Assembly (NCBI RefSeq): GCF_040115645.1
Contig: NC_089553.1
Span: 3,472,001 to 3,536,000, forward strand
DNA: 64,000 nucleotides
Source: Euwallacea fornicatus
Lineage: Eukaryota; Arthropoda; Insecta; Coleoptera; Curculionidae
Reading direction: 5' to 3'
Part shown: piece by piece, positions 33,376 to 45,449 of the stretch
How positions within the stretch are numbered: position 1 is the first letter of the stretch
How the letters are laid out: each line of letters starts with the position of its first letter
Notes under the pieces: generated by a model
Database searches by the model: none
What the model saw: the letters and a program-made list of their open reading frames with translations, nothing else
Told to the model about the DNA's origin: nothing
Position numbers and translations under genes: made by a program

Positions 33376-35221
33376 TCAATATAGCTCCGCAAACGCTTCG
33401 CTCCCTAAATGTGTGGTGTTCAAATTTGTAAAATAAGCAGTTTTTGAGTTTTGGTTATTGAGAAAATATAAATAAAAAACGATTTTCTCCAATTTGTCAA
33501 GATAAATTAAAATTTATTATGGGTGATTGGATATTTATTATAAGTATTTATCTATTTTTAAGAATTTTGAAAGTTTATTTGTGATTTGATCAACAGGAGA
33601 AAAACGCAGATTTTAACGCATTTTTTATTACAGTATACGATTATTATATCTGAATCGACACTAACGCTGGAACGTGAAAGAGTAGGTTCAGTTTCCTGGA
33701 TCAGAAGCTCGATCCAGGCCCGATTTTACGAACTTCTAGACACTTTGCCAGTAAGATGATTTCGATGCAAACATGTAGACAAACTTACCAATGCTCTGCG
33801 CTGATTTCCTCATCTGTATGAAAGTCACCTTGCTGAGACCAAACACGCCAAGCCCTTGCCAGGGAGATGATTTCCATGAAAATGGACTTACTGATAAATA
33901 ACATGCCGTGATTTCGTCGTTTTTATGGATATTATCTTCCTGGTAAAGTTATTAGAAGCCTCAGAAATCGGGCTTAACGCTAGAAAGAATAGGACCTGCG
34001 TGACTGCAATATAAGAATGATACAGATAGACAATAATTTATGGTGGTCATCGCCATCTCCCTAATAGACCTCCGTCTTGTAGAGGACCACACACCTCTAC
34101 CTCCGCAATTTTATTATGTTAATTTATCCTTATACAGGGTGTCCAGAAAGAAGAGACTAATCTGTTAAACCAGTTTTTTGTCGAGTAAAAATGTAAATAT
34201 CTTTAATTGAATCGTTATCTCAGTAATTCATCGTTTTCTCTCCTTGTTTCAAAGAAGAACCATCGTGTTGATGTTCAAGAAACCCACAGTTAACGACCTA
34301 CTTTATTTCGAAGACCCTCCATACATTAATACGGTCATAAAAACCTTTCTCTAAAATCCGTTTGGCCTGGAAAGACTTTGGTGCTGTGCCAGGCTTGGCA
34401 GTGATCCCTTCGTGATTAATATATAGTTCCAAATATCTTTATGTCGTAAGATATCAAGGATCGTGAGAACACCAAGGAAATTTGGAGACGAAGATGGTTA
34501 AAGTATAAAGAAATATGTGTGCATGCGAATGATCAAATATAACACAAGGTGTTTGGGAAAGTTGGTGCAAACCTGAAGGACGTGAAAGCTGGGGCAAAAA
34601 TAGTGAAAAAGCTCTTATAAATATTGGCTCTACTCAGATATGGCCCTCCAAAGGGATTCTATTTGGATGGTTTTTAAAATTACTCTTGTTCTAATTAAGA
34701 TAGGGAATGGAAATTGCAGGTAATAGTTATATCAAAAGGGTCTTTAACTGTCGTAGGTTTAGTCAAAATCGATTGGAAATAAGGGTAGTTTTCTAACTAC
34801 CCTTAACAGAAATTTTTCGAATATTTTTTATTCCTTTGAGTTACCATGAAAGCAGTATTTTTGAATGAATTAGACTTTTTTCAAGACAAAAATTTTCGAC
34901 TTTTTTTCGAATTCTGCGTAGTTTAGTCATAAACAATAATTTTTTAAAATAATATATGACTAAGAACGATAATATTTTTTTAACAGTTTCACATAGCAGG
35001 TATCTGGTGACAGTCTCATCGTAGAACTTGCCACTTTGTGTAATGGATATAGTTTGCATGTTGAAGGAGACTTATGGAGATACCTACAATATTGCCAATT
35101 AACATAAGAAAGCAAAAGCGCAAAGAACATAAATGTTCATATTAAATTTTCGGTCATAGCTTTGAATCATAAAATACATAAAATAACATAAAAGCGACAA
35201 TCACTACAATGAAACATAGAT
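33376..35221. other. No identifiable gene; lone element tip at 34136
   Basis: CAGGGTGTCCAGAAAGAAGA after TA near 34134-34136 looks like another Tc1/mariner-type end without a found partner. Nothing else is recognised. Confidence 0.4.
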
Positions 35222-35590
35222 ATCTGGAGTGGTCGGATCGGGAGTGTCATAGGGCCGGCCGCTGCGGAGTTCGCCTTGGCAGCTGGCACTACCTAGTGTT
35301 TTAAAGTGGTAGCGAAAAACAGATTTCCCGGAGTAAGACCTAACTCCGCTTTGGTGTTGAATGGGTTATGAGACCGTTAAATCACGTATCGATTACCGGT
35401 TTTTTCCACGTTCACGAAGTTTTCAAAAACGGGTTCATCACAAACGGCCCCAAAACGTGCTCGAATCAACGTAGCACCCTCGAACCGTAGGCATAAGCTT
35501 TTTGAGGTTAGGTCTTTGCGATTTAGGTAATTTTTGACAAAAAAAGTCGCCATCTATATGTCAGATCGGGTACTTCTGGCCCTATACTCT
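35222..35590 (-). mobile_element. FamA mariner copy E, 5' end only
   Basis: The right end, reversed AGAGTATAGGGCCAGAAGTA, is a FamA tip. On the minus strand the N-terminal transposase region follows (DLTSKSLCLRFEGATLIRAR, usual NLRQLRLQLEGATLIW), then FVNVEKTG. The copy ends near 35222 at sequence matching PDPTTPDI. The rest is absent, so this copy is truncated rather than internally deleted. Confidence 0.7.
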
Positions 35591-35592
35591 TA

Positions 35593-36957
35593 CAACCCTC
35601 GACGTACTCAGTCGTCGAGTAGCTATTTTGTAATGCGTTTATATAAGGTGTCCCAGAAACATTGGTGCAAATTAGCAGAAAATGAAATTTTCCTCTCGTC
35701 GTTTGTTGCGCTTTCCTGCGGCATGTGCGCAAATTGCACGTTCGCGGCATAATAAACCATTACGAAATTATTCCACACAGGTCTTGTCTTATGCATCACT
35801 AAAATGGTTCACTACGGGCCGCACGCTATCGAATCAATAACTAATAGTTTCCAATACAGTCAGGATGCCGGAATTATATCTTCATCTTAAATTGTAATTT
35901 TTCTTCATTGACATCGAAAGCTCACAAACCGCCAAAGCAAGGCCCGAGGCGTTCTTCGGCGCCAGGAACGAAATCACACTCGTTGTTGGCGCAATTCGAA
36001 TCTTCATAACGACTCATCACTGGCCCACGTACAAAAGTAACACAATCTCGTTAGACAATTTTATAACCGCAAAAGGTTAACTTGCTTTCTCTATCAAAAG
36101 TTTTCGAACTTGTGTGTGCTTTCCTCGAATGGGCGCGGATCAACATTTCCACATTCTTCTAGATGAATTCGGAATAAAATGTGAGCACCGTCACACTATC
36201 GAGTGTCGGTGATTTAGCATTGGAAAATTTGAGGTTAATTAGGCTTGAAAAATCTTTGCAGTTAGTAAAGAAATAAAGTCGAGGCTGCATAATTAAAATG
36301 TAAATATAATTACGCTTTCCGTTTCGTCGACACCTCGCATAATATGTAAAAGGAAAAAAAAAATGTTAAGGCATTAATGCACCGAAGTGCTTAGCAAGAT
36401 TACTTATCAACCAGTAGGGCGCTGATTCTTGAAATCTCCGATGAAGAACGAGATCTTCATTAAACTCCCGAAACCTCTATGGTTCGAGAAATATTTTTCT
36501 TTTAAAAAATTTCACCGACTTTCGATTCTGAGCGAACGCCAGGACGTTCGGGATACTCATAAGGCAGAACTAAATTATATTAAGATTGAAGTGCTGAAAT
36601 CTGCTTCCAAAATAGGCTCCCTGGGTGTGTTGAAGCGGATTCTCATTATCCCCTGACACAAGTTGCATCAATTAGGGAGCATCAATCATTTTTCAGCCCG
36701 GCCAGATACAATCTATATTGAAGGCGTCCCTTTTGTCATGCCAAAACTTATAATGGATTTAAGAAAATATGCAGATTTATCGCATGCGAAATTCTTAATC
36801 GCACATAATAGCGAAAAAAACAATAGGAGCGATTTAGTTGCAAATTACACGGTTAACTTTTAGGCTCTGTAGGTGGTCCACTCTTAAATGTAATTACTTG
36901 TCTTGATGTAATTGTTGCTCATGAAAAATTATTATTTGTTCGTGTGATCGATAATCA
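35593..36957. other. No identifiable gene
   Basis: AT-rich sequence. A possible lone tip AAGGTGTCCCAGAAACATTG begins near 35645. The frame 36429-36656 matches nothing recognised. Confidence 0.4.
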
Positions 36958-37331
36958 TTACCCGAATGCAAATTGTTCAACGTTGAAGACTTGATATGCT
37001 CCTTCGAAATCAGAGATAATTTCGAGATCGTACCTTCCTGCATCTACCCACCCCGAGGGAACAGGGAATTGTGCGAGTCGACCCGTGAGTAGATCCAGCT
37101 TTAGCCCAAGTGAGGTTTTCAACTCATGAAAAAATCTCATGGTTTTCGGAGGCAATCGAAGAAAACTGTAATTCTGGAAAGAACGACAGTTGCTCTCAGT
37201 TGGTTTTGACTGGGAATGGATAGTTTGTGCAATTTCACCCCTGCTTGTACGTAGGGCCTCATTGCCAAATCAAATATATATAATAATTTGTCATTCGTCC
37301 CACTGACCTGGTGAGCCACTGCACAACTCAT
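36958..37331 (-). CDS. Possible small two-exon gene or terminal exons, unknown
   Basis: The minus strand offers ATG at 37331 and a short exon ending CACCAG (37308-37331). A 134-bp intron follows with a near-consensus donor (CAG|GTCAGT) and pyrimidine-rich acceptor (TTCTTTCCAG). A 72-codon exon to the stop comes next (36958-37173). The joined frame would be 79 residues, without recognised domains. The ending includes PVPSGWVDAGRYDLEIISDF and a terminal AYQVFNVEQF stretch, which has a beta-strand look faintly like the C-terminus of small secreted ML/DUF1091-type proteins. Without splicing each exon is still part of a short open frame. It could be the last exons of a longer gene or chance. Confidence 0.3.
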
Positions 37332-37592
37332 TTTGAATATGAATTTTTAGCTCAACCCAGCAATCTTCGATAAAACGGCAAATGAATATTCATGATTGCT
37401 TGAACGATTCAATTGCTTACAGCCAACAAGGCTTTCTACAACCAGTTTCGGCAAAAATTCTTAAATAATTCATGGCGTAGAAACCACACACAAAAATGCA
37501 TTTATTTTCCAAATATGACTTTGTAGGTATGGAAACATGATCCATCCCCTTAAAGGAAATTTAATTTATTTTTTCAAAGCATTTTCTAATAT

Positions 37593-37740
37593 ACCGGGTG
37601 TTCGGTTTAAGCAAACGCACTGTGCACAGCATTGGCGGCTAATCGTCAAAACATCGATTTTGATTCACCTTTTTGACTTGAGATAAATTCGCGTTGTCCA
37701 AATGCCGCCATAAACGATCTCTATGCTGCATTTAGATATC
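37593..37740. repeat. Solo element end
   Basis: CCGGGTGTTCGGTTTAAGCA follows TA (near 37593-37594), like the other Tc1/mariner-type tips. No partner was found before the next element at 37771, so it is a truncated end. Confidence 0.5.
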
Positions 37741-37770
37741 GCTACAGCTCAGTGATTTTCTCCATACATA

Positions 37771-39624
37771 CAGGGCGTTCCATCGAAAACTTTCCACAGG
37801 AGTTATTTTGGATAATTGCAGAAATATCGTAAAACGCCAACAACGATCTGGTTTTGGAGGGGAAGCGCGATGGGGCGAATTTTAAGTTTATTGATATGAC
37901 CCCCTGTGAGGGGGTGCAATCGGTTTTGGAATTCTCAACGTGACCATGGGTCGAGTGACCCCTCATTTTAAAGGTAATAATTTGTTTTATTAACATAATA
38001 CCCAATTTTTTTTTTTTTTGACCATCAGTTCTGAGAAAAGAAATGCCCAAAGCGTGCAGCACATGCGACGAAGTGTTCACAAAATTCCTTTAATGTATCA
38101 GAATAAATGAACTGTTTTCTTTGTTACGACAACAGTTTTTACTTCAATAAAGAAAATCACGGAAAAAATTGTTTAAAATGCTATTCTGACCAGTTTAAAA
38201 ATTATTTAGCATTTGTCTGCTTTTTTGAGCTGCACCCAAAAACCTTAAGTGAATTGTCCATTATACCGAGACATCATTTAAATTTCATGTCTAGCCAACA
38301 GTGAATTTTTTTGAAGAAAAAAACGTATGTCGATCATCATTTGTGCATATTTGGTTACCTAAGTAACCTGATATAAAAATCTAACCTCATTTTGCGGCAT
38401 ATGATCAGGCTACGACGTACTTTTTATCTTCCATTTCTCTCATGCAAAATCCCGTACCTGGCTAGATGTTAAATTTAAATGATCTCACTGTATTTCTGAA
38501 AATAGTTTACTCTACAGCAGAAAGAGCTGAACCAATTTCGCTGCACTTCAAATAAGAACGATTGCGCTCGAGCCACAGTACCATTGTTCATTGAAAGGCA
38601 CCCGGGGAAGACCATGTCTACGTAATGTTATTGGTACGTAAATTTCGAAAAACAGGGTTCGTACACAATAAAAAGCGGCAATTTGAAAATCCGGTCAGAA
38701 ATGAAGCTACCGATATCGCTGTAGCAATGGAGGCAGATCACGTCTTAAGAATATGCAAACTATCAGAAGCTTCAGTTTTGTGATGCCTTGACTCGTAGAC
38801 CTGTGGCTAATCCAAATTTGTTTCGTTTCACTTGCTTTCTGGACAAATGTACTTTTTTCGTAAATGGAGTAATTTTTCGGAGAGAAAAAGACGTGATACC
38901 CTCAAAACCTGAATGTTTGGACTGGAATTCTCAGGGACGAAGCAATCGAACGACTTTTTCTTCCGGGAAATCTCAGTGGACGATTATAATAACGAATATT
39001 ATGAAACGAAACGTAGTTTAAACAGGATGGGACAGCAGCAGTACCCCAATTTCTGAATGAAAATTTATCTACTCACTGGATAAGCCGTCAAGGATCCGTT
39101 GAGCGGCCACCCGGATCACCCGATTTGACACTCCTCGATTTTTTTTGGGGTCACTTAAAATAAAAAATTATCTAACCCAATTGGACTCCTCGGATGAGTT
39201 AACGAGTAGGATAGTTGAAGCGCGTCGCCTAATCACCCCTGAAATTCTTGGAAATCTTGGAAGATATATGGAGAACATGGAGAAACGTTTATTTTACCGC
39301 ATGGACGTTATTACTTAATTACGTGATCGTGCCTAATTGTTTGCATGGGTAATTAGGGTGTTATTGTTTTCGACTGGTGGTTGAAAATTAAACAAAAGGT
39401 CAAACTTTGTGAAAAAGAATTTTATTACCTTTAAAATGGCCAAATGGTCCCGTTTGAAGTTCCAAAGCCGACTGCACCCCACAGAGGGGGTTGTTTCCAT
39501 TAATTTACACTCCACGCCATCGTGTATACCCCTCGAAAATAGAATTGAGGAGTCATAACGTTTAATGATATTTTGTAATTGTCCAAAATAACTGTGGGGG
39601 AAGATTTTTCGATGGAACACCCGG
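37771..39624 (+). mobile_element. Long-TIR DUF4817-type element, 1.85 kb
   Basis: The left tip CAGGGCGTTCCATCGAAAAC and reversed right tip CCGGGTGTTCCATCGAAAAA are flanked by TA at 37769-37770 and 39625-39626. The arms match for about 250 bases (GTTATTTTGGA, GACCCCCTGTGAGGGGGTGC against AACCCCCTCTGTGGGGTGCA, CATTTTAAAGGTAATAA). A transposase remnant lies between the arms on the plus strand. This is one of two structurally complete long-TIR elements here; the other is at 41159-43001. Confidence 0.88.
38630..39315 (+). pseudogene. DUF4817-type transposase pseudogene
   Basis: In order: VRKFRKTGFVHNKKR (HTH region, usual RRFRETGS), PVRNEATDIAVAMEADHVLR, ANPNLFRFTCFLDKCTFFVN (usual NPNFF..VLFTDECTFTN, with the first catalytic Asp), DGTAAVPQFLNENLSTHWIS, and ERPPGSPDLTLLDFFWGHLK with the final Asp. 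A frame-broken helical tail follows (RIVEARRLITPEIL). At least three frameshifts or stops lie between these blocks. The HYxV block carrying the second Asp is reduced to QDGTAAV, in which the Asp remains. Confidence 0.8.
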
Positions 39625-39626
39625 TA

Positions 39627-41158
39627 TGCAGTTGAATTTCGGTTTCTTCCGATGCATTGGTTGTTATCAAAACCAACAGCGGAGTCGGGAGTTACTCGTA
39701 CCAGTTCGGGTTGAACCTTGGAGGAGGTCCTGTGGGTGCTTCGTCGCAAGTCGGGCGAAGTCTCTCATCAAGAACAGGCCGAAGCTGCAGTACCACCACC
39801 AATCGGAACTAATTTATCATCGGCCTGCTGAGGTTCAATAATAATCGAGTACTTGCAAAATTTTATCACTTTCACCTGTATTGCTTGCCGATGGAGACGA
39901 GAAATAGGGCTGTTTTGGGGCACTCCAGTAATCCCGAATCCGTCCAATTAAACATTACAAATCGATGGCAAAGTTCTATGGCAGCGGACGTAACAGTGAG
40001 TGAGATTTATATCGTGCGTGATGGATCATTAAATCCATCGATGATTGAACCAACTTTCAAATATCCGAAGCGCAGAGAACCCGAAGAGAGTATTTCATCT
40101 GAGATATTTTGCAATTTTTTAATTAATTTATTCCTATTTAGATGGCAAAATTTCGGTCAGTCTGCAAAAGTAACAAAAGCCGACACGCGTAAAAGAAATT
40201 TCTCCCCATATAAGTATCTCGTGAAATAAGATTATTCACAGAAAGTGATTTATTAAAAATTTAGCATGTCAAGGCCTTTTAATAATTTATAGCGCGTAAA
40301 TACGTGCGTATTATAAAATTAAATTAGCTTTAATTTATTGCCGCCACCAAATCGGGGACAAAATATCTTGATTTGTAGTCGACACTTTTTGTTTTATTAT
40401 CAATTTCGATAAATCGAAAGTGTTCTCCTAGGGGACCAAGATGCAGCACCACTGGAAACGTTGCCTGGTCATTACGCATTTTTCGAGATCGATTGATCGA
40501 TGTGTATAAGATCACATCTACCCGTCTTCGATTTTTTGAATTCCGGCGACGCCCCCTCGCGTTCATTCAAATTTTCACCCCTTGGGGTTAGTCGCCCTGC
40601 CGACCGCCCTTCGGAGACTACTACGCGACTATTGACAATCCTTAGAGATGCTGACTACGACCTAAATCCTCTGGGGTGCGTCACCACCCAAGTGCTGCCT
40701 GGCTCAACGCCACCCATATGCGAAAGTTATCTGAGCGGCACGTCGGAGCTTTTCAGGGGAGCTAAGCGTCAAGCCCAAGCATTTTAATAAAATAAAGCGA
40801 ACTCTTTTTTCTCCATTCTACCATCGTCCCTGGGGACTGTATGTTTCGATGTTGCCGATGAAGATTTTACCACTCTGCGTCAATTTTCGTACTTCGACAA
40901 ACTAGTCTTCTTGACCGTCAGCTGAGTGCTGTGCACCAATCATTTTTCCTTCCGAAAACCAGAGAGAAAGCAAAGAATTCGGTCCACCCTATGCGATAAA
41001 TTACGGCAAAGGAGCACCGACATTGGTGATCGAATTACAGCTTGGATGATTGGAATGCAAATCGCCATCTTCGAAAGGGACTCACGGTGAAAAGATTGGT
41101 TGACCCGCGGGTATTGCCAAAGCACTATAAATTTGGTGGTTCTTATGGTAGGTACATA
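39627..41158. other. No identified gene; coding-like patch at 40500-40790
   Basis: A GC-richer patch at 40500-40790 is open for 95 codons on the plus strand (contains LGVSRPADRPSETTTRLLTI) and is followed by AATAAAATAAAG. No family was recognised. It might be old retroelement sequence or an exon of an unknown gene. Confidence 0.35.
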
Positions 41159-43001
41159 CGTTGGGTTCATTTGAAGACTTACCTCCTCAAATCTTGTAAA
41201 AACGGAAATACACACGAAAGTACTGAGTAACGTGGTCTTCTAGGCTGCGAGGGAGAACACTTTTGATAGTATTTGCCTCATTGTCACCCCTTGCCACCTC
41301 GCTACCCCCACTTGAAAATTTTGAGCGCCCCCCCTACTCTCCCTCAAGTTGCACCTCACATTAAAGGTAATTAAAAGTACAAAGTATTGGTGGTTAAGGC
41401 GATTGCGAAAAATCACGAAAAATGAAAGGAAAAGCAATTTAAAGTTATCTATCAATGGGATTAAAAACTTCGACTTGCCCGTAGCAAAGGTGTAGCAATA
41501 GCGTTTTAGAACTGTCATTTTATCACACTTCAATCTCTAGAGGTTTAAAATTATATCCGTTTTGTGCTAATCCCAAACACAATCTGCTTTTGAATTCCTC
41601 TCGGACCCTTTGAAAAATGTCTCTAGTAATGATTTGACATTTTACGATTAAATCAAGTTTTAGTTTCATCAATATCTTCACGATCTGATTTATAAAAAAA
41701 TGATTTAATACGATCCCAAAGCAAAGAAAATCAAGAGGCATAAAATCAGGAGATCTTGGAGGCCATTCAAATTGCTCTTCTACTGCTAATCGATATACCT
41801 GAAAATTGATCACGAAACCATATTCGTCACGGCACGACATAACGTGGCGGTGCCCCATCTTGTCGAAATTACAAAATACATATTTTCATTCAGTGGATAA
41901 TGGCATTTGAGATCTGTTACGGGCTCTATTACAAGATGGCCGATTGATTCTTGAAACATATTTAGGTACCATTGATGCTACCATCGGTGAGTAATGATTC
42001 AATTAAAGCATCTCTGAATATTCCAGCATATATTTACACTTTCTGAGGCCCCTGAGTATGGCCTTCCCGAAAGACATGAGTATTTTCGTTGCATCAGTAA
42101 CAACAATTCAGTTTGTTCATAAAACCATTTAAACAAAATGTGCATTCACCTGAAAAACAAACATTTTTATCAAGATTTGAGGTAATGAGTGTCGTCGTGC
42201 TTTCACAAAACTCAATTGCGCGTTCGGGATCATCATCAGCCGGTGTCTGATGAATTTGTATCTTGTGCGGGTGGACCTTGTGCGTTTTCGTCACTTCTGC
42301 AATAGAACTAATTGAAATTCCAGTTTGACCAGACACTTTTCTAATTGACGTAGTTGCTTTGCTCACGAATTGCCCCAACACTTCAATTGTAGCAGCCTCA
42401 TTCAGTGTTTTCGTATGATTTCGTTTTAAATTGCATATGGACCCTGTCTTTGTAAATCGTTTGAGAAGTTGCTTCCGGTAGACATGAGAAACATTTTTGG
42501 TGAGGATGGTGCTCGTTGAAAGCTCCGGCAGTCTGCCGAGGGGGTTGCTTATGCGCACCATACATTAAAACAATTTCCATCCCTTCTTCTACAGAATACA
42601 CCACGTTAATCAGGAAGTTAATGTTACACTGCACGTTTGAAGAAAAACATTTATTTATTTACTTATTGAACAGAAAACGATGCCAAAAAACCTTAGAAGC
42701 TCCAAAATTGACTGAAATCGTGATATCGGTTTTTCCATGAATTTTCGAAAGCGCTTTGACAAATCGAGTTTATTACTGCACCAATATTTTGTACTCCTAA
42801 TTGCCCTTAATATGAGGCGCGACTCGATGGGGGTGTCGTTCAAAATTTTCAAGCGGTGGTGGCGAGGTGGCAAGGGGTGACAATGAGGCAACTTCAAAAG
42901 TGTTCTCCCTGGCAGTCTGGAAGACCACCATTCTCATTACCATCACATGCATTTACATTTTTACGACATTCGAGGCGGTAGGTTTGCAAATGGACAGGCT
43001 G
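41159..43001 (-). mobile_element. Long-TIR DUF4817-type element, 1.84 kb
   Basis: The left tip CGTTGGGTTCATTTGAAGAC and reversed right tip CAGCCTGTCCATTTGCAAAC are flanked by TA (41157-41158 and 43002-43003). The arms match for about 300 bases, with an especially clear block GAGGGAGAACACTTTTGA at 41251 against CAGGGAGAACACTTTTGA on the reversed right arm. TTGCCTCATTGTCACCCCTT is identical in both. The tips have diverged more than the inner arms. It encloses a long transposase remnant. Confidence 0.85.
41523..42600 (-). pseudogene. DUF4817-type transposase pseudogene, most domains visible
   Basis: The minus strand carries most of the protein in pieces. MEIVLMYGAHKQPPRQTAGA (DUF4817 start) is followed after a frameshift by KRFTKTGSICNLKRNHTKT, ISISSIAEVTKTHKVHPHKI, DDDPERAIEFCESTTTL and a decayed NVCFSGECTFCLNG (first catalytic Asp lost: usual FSDECTF). 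After a gap, FRQDGAPPRYVVPRRI retains the second Asp. The tail frame 41523-41858 has FEWPPRSPDFMPLDF with the last Asp and RDIFQRVREEFKSRLCLGLA. The region 41860-42094 is badly decayed. Confidence 0.85.
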
Positions 43002-43003
43002 TA

Positions 43004-45449
43004 TATGGAATCCAGGCACACAGGAAGGAGAAGAGCAGTAAATTGGACACTTAATTTGATACTAATTAACAAATACGATCAGCAGTCGGAGTAAATGTAA
43101 TAAGATAAATTGCACAAGATCGGACTACTTCAATCCACCTTAACCAGTCAGGTTAGTTCAGGTTAGTTCGGGTTAGTAGGGCAGGTTCAATATTTCTGTG
43201 AATTGTGACAATGGGTGCGATCGGCCCCACAAATTTATGATTGAGACAGGTGAACCCTTCTGCTCGGTGGTCTTGCCCGTTTTCACGGCAACTTTTATTT
43301 AACACGTTCTGAATCGGTTTGAGACACACCTAGTCTATTGTATTTTTAGGTTGTTTCTTTTGTGGCTTTGGCTGTATGTTTTATGGGTTGGCATTCGTTT
43401 TTCTATGGGTATATTCAACCCCTCGCTTGTCCTTTAAACCACCGCTTGTATTTATATGAGCCCATACGAATGCATAATGCATGCCGTTGCCCCGGCAACG
43501 TTGCCGATTCAACGAGCGTCAGAGTGAGAGTAATTGGGTCGACTCTATTAAACAAATGTCGTCATTACAGACGTTCGATGAAGAAAGAGGCGAATTTGTC
43601 GATAAATAGGCGCCATCGAGCCATCGATTTGTTTATAATACACGGAGAGCCTGTAACAAATCCAATTATATGCATAATCATACGGTATTGCTTAATGAAA
43701 AAGAAAGGTTTATAGTGGTTTTATGTGGGCAGCAAATACAATGATTTTAAATGCATTGAAATGCTTAATTTATTCAGCGGTATCACTCATTAAGACCACT
43801 TTAAAGAAATGAACAAAATAATGTTGTATCGAGGCCGATGTTAATCGACTTTCGAATATAATGGTAACCATCGAAGTATGAAATGTATCTGCAATTAATT
43901 TTGGACACAACTTACCTAACAGCACCCATTATTTAAATTTCAAATGCGAGATATAATGACAAAATCAAATGCAAATAAATTAAATCAACTCTGACTTATC
44001 TTTCACTCTCTAATTATTTATGTCCATTGAAAAAGGAGCCCACACACTATATGACGTCACAATAAACCTATCAAATTAGCATTTATTCAAATGATCTACC
44101 ATTCATCGAGAGGCAAAACCTGCGCCAAGAAGTGTGGGCAGGAGACCTGATCTATGCTCGATATATCCTTGAATTTCAACACAATTTCTTGGTAAAATGC
44201 ATCAATTCCCGGTATTAAATTGGCAACCAGATTCTGCGTTGCCGCATTTTGAGAAGGCGAAGATAATCGATTTGTCATCAATTATCCGTCGTTTACCCGA
44301 CGCGAGTGGCACTAGTTTGCTAAATCATGATTAATAGTGCCCAACAAAGACCTTTTGTACATTGTATAATACACACAACGGAAATTTTCTGAATGAAACG
44401 GTTAAGCAAGATCTTGGCAACTTTGCCACCTACGCACCATTATGGCTTAACCTTGTCTGCGTTGTACTATCGCTACTTGTGAGTGGCGTCTAACCCCTGA
44501 CAGGTACTACCATATTAGGACATTTCGATAACGTGTGATATCACCGTCACCTGTCCTGCGATCAGATTTGACCTTTTAAGGAAAGCTGAGGGAGTGTTGT
44601 CTATTAATAGTTCCATTTTACGCTACAAATGTGGTGACGTATAAATAATGCCACGAGTTTGTTATTGTCTACCAGTGACATAATATTAATGGCAAGCACT
44701 GGAGGTATGGTGATAGTGGAACAAGGTTAAAAGGATTTGATTGTCAAGAAAGGAGCCGCATTTGGAAGGAATACGGGGGGGCGCCTAGGCGTGATTTCTG
44801 GTTTACAGATGAGCTCAACGCTGGCAAGTCCTGGACGTCCGAATGAGGCGCGTGACGCGTGAGTTTCGAACGGACCTGGAACATCAATTTCCCTCACCCA
44901 ATGACTTACAACACCAACACAACGCTGAAACGCGTGAATTGATTTCGAGTTGTACGCATGTCTCGGCAATAAGATAAAATATTCATCTTTTAACTTTTTT
45001 AATGGAAACGTGCATTGCCCTTTCTTAATGGAGAGATACGTTGCCCTTGGGTAGGGTACCTGAGACACCGTGCCCAGTCTTATTCTTAGGACTGAAACAC
45101 GTCCCGCGTGTGGGTTTGTAGGAAAGCTCGTGAATATGGAATCTCGCCATCCCCTTCTTCCTTTCTTTTAGTTAGGTGGTTGTTAGGAGTTAAAAAATAA
45201 CTCTTTTAGGAACAAGAAAATGACGAATACCTTCTCAGTCCTATCTACAGGTTATTTAACCTGGCAGATGCTGAAAATGTCCTCCGCCCTCTACTTGGCA
45301 TGCTCCCACGCGTTGGTACAACCAACAATAAAAATTATTATCAACAGGCTTACGCTTGAAAAAAGAATAAAAAATTTATTGTTAATCGAGGCAATAAACT
45401 CGGCACAAAAGGTGCAGCAATTTCTTTTGCCTTTTGAAGCATAAAGATG
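43004..45449. other. No identified gene; short GGTTAGTT repeats
   Basis: At about 43148-43180 a 10-base unit, GGTTAGTTC(A/G), occurs three times imperfectly. The units resemble TTAGG telomere-like words only loosely. The rest has no recognised content. Confidence 0.4.

Noticed and set aside
43148..43180. GGTTAGTT repeats as an internal telomere tract
   Set aside because: Insect telomeres are usually TTAGG in tandem; this has a 10-base period and only about three imperfect units.
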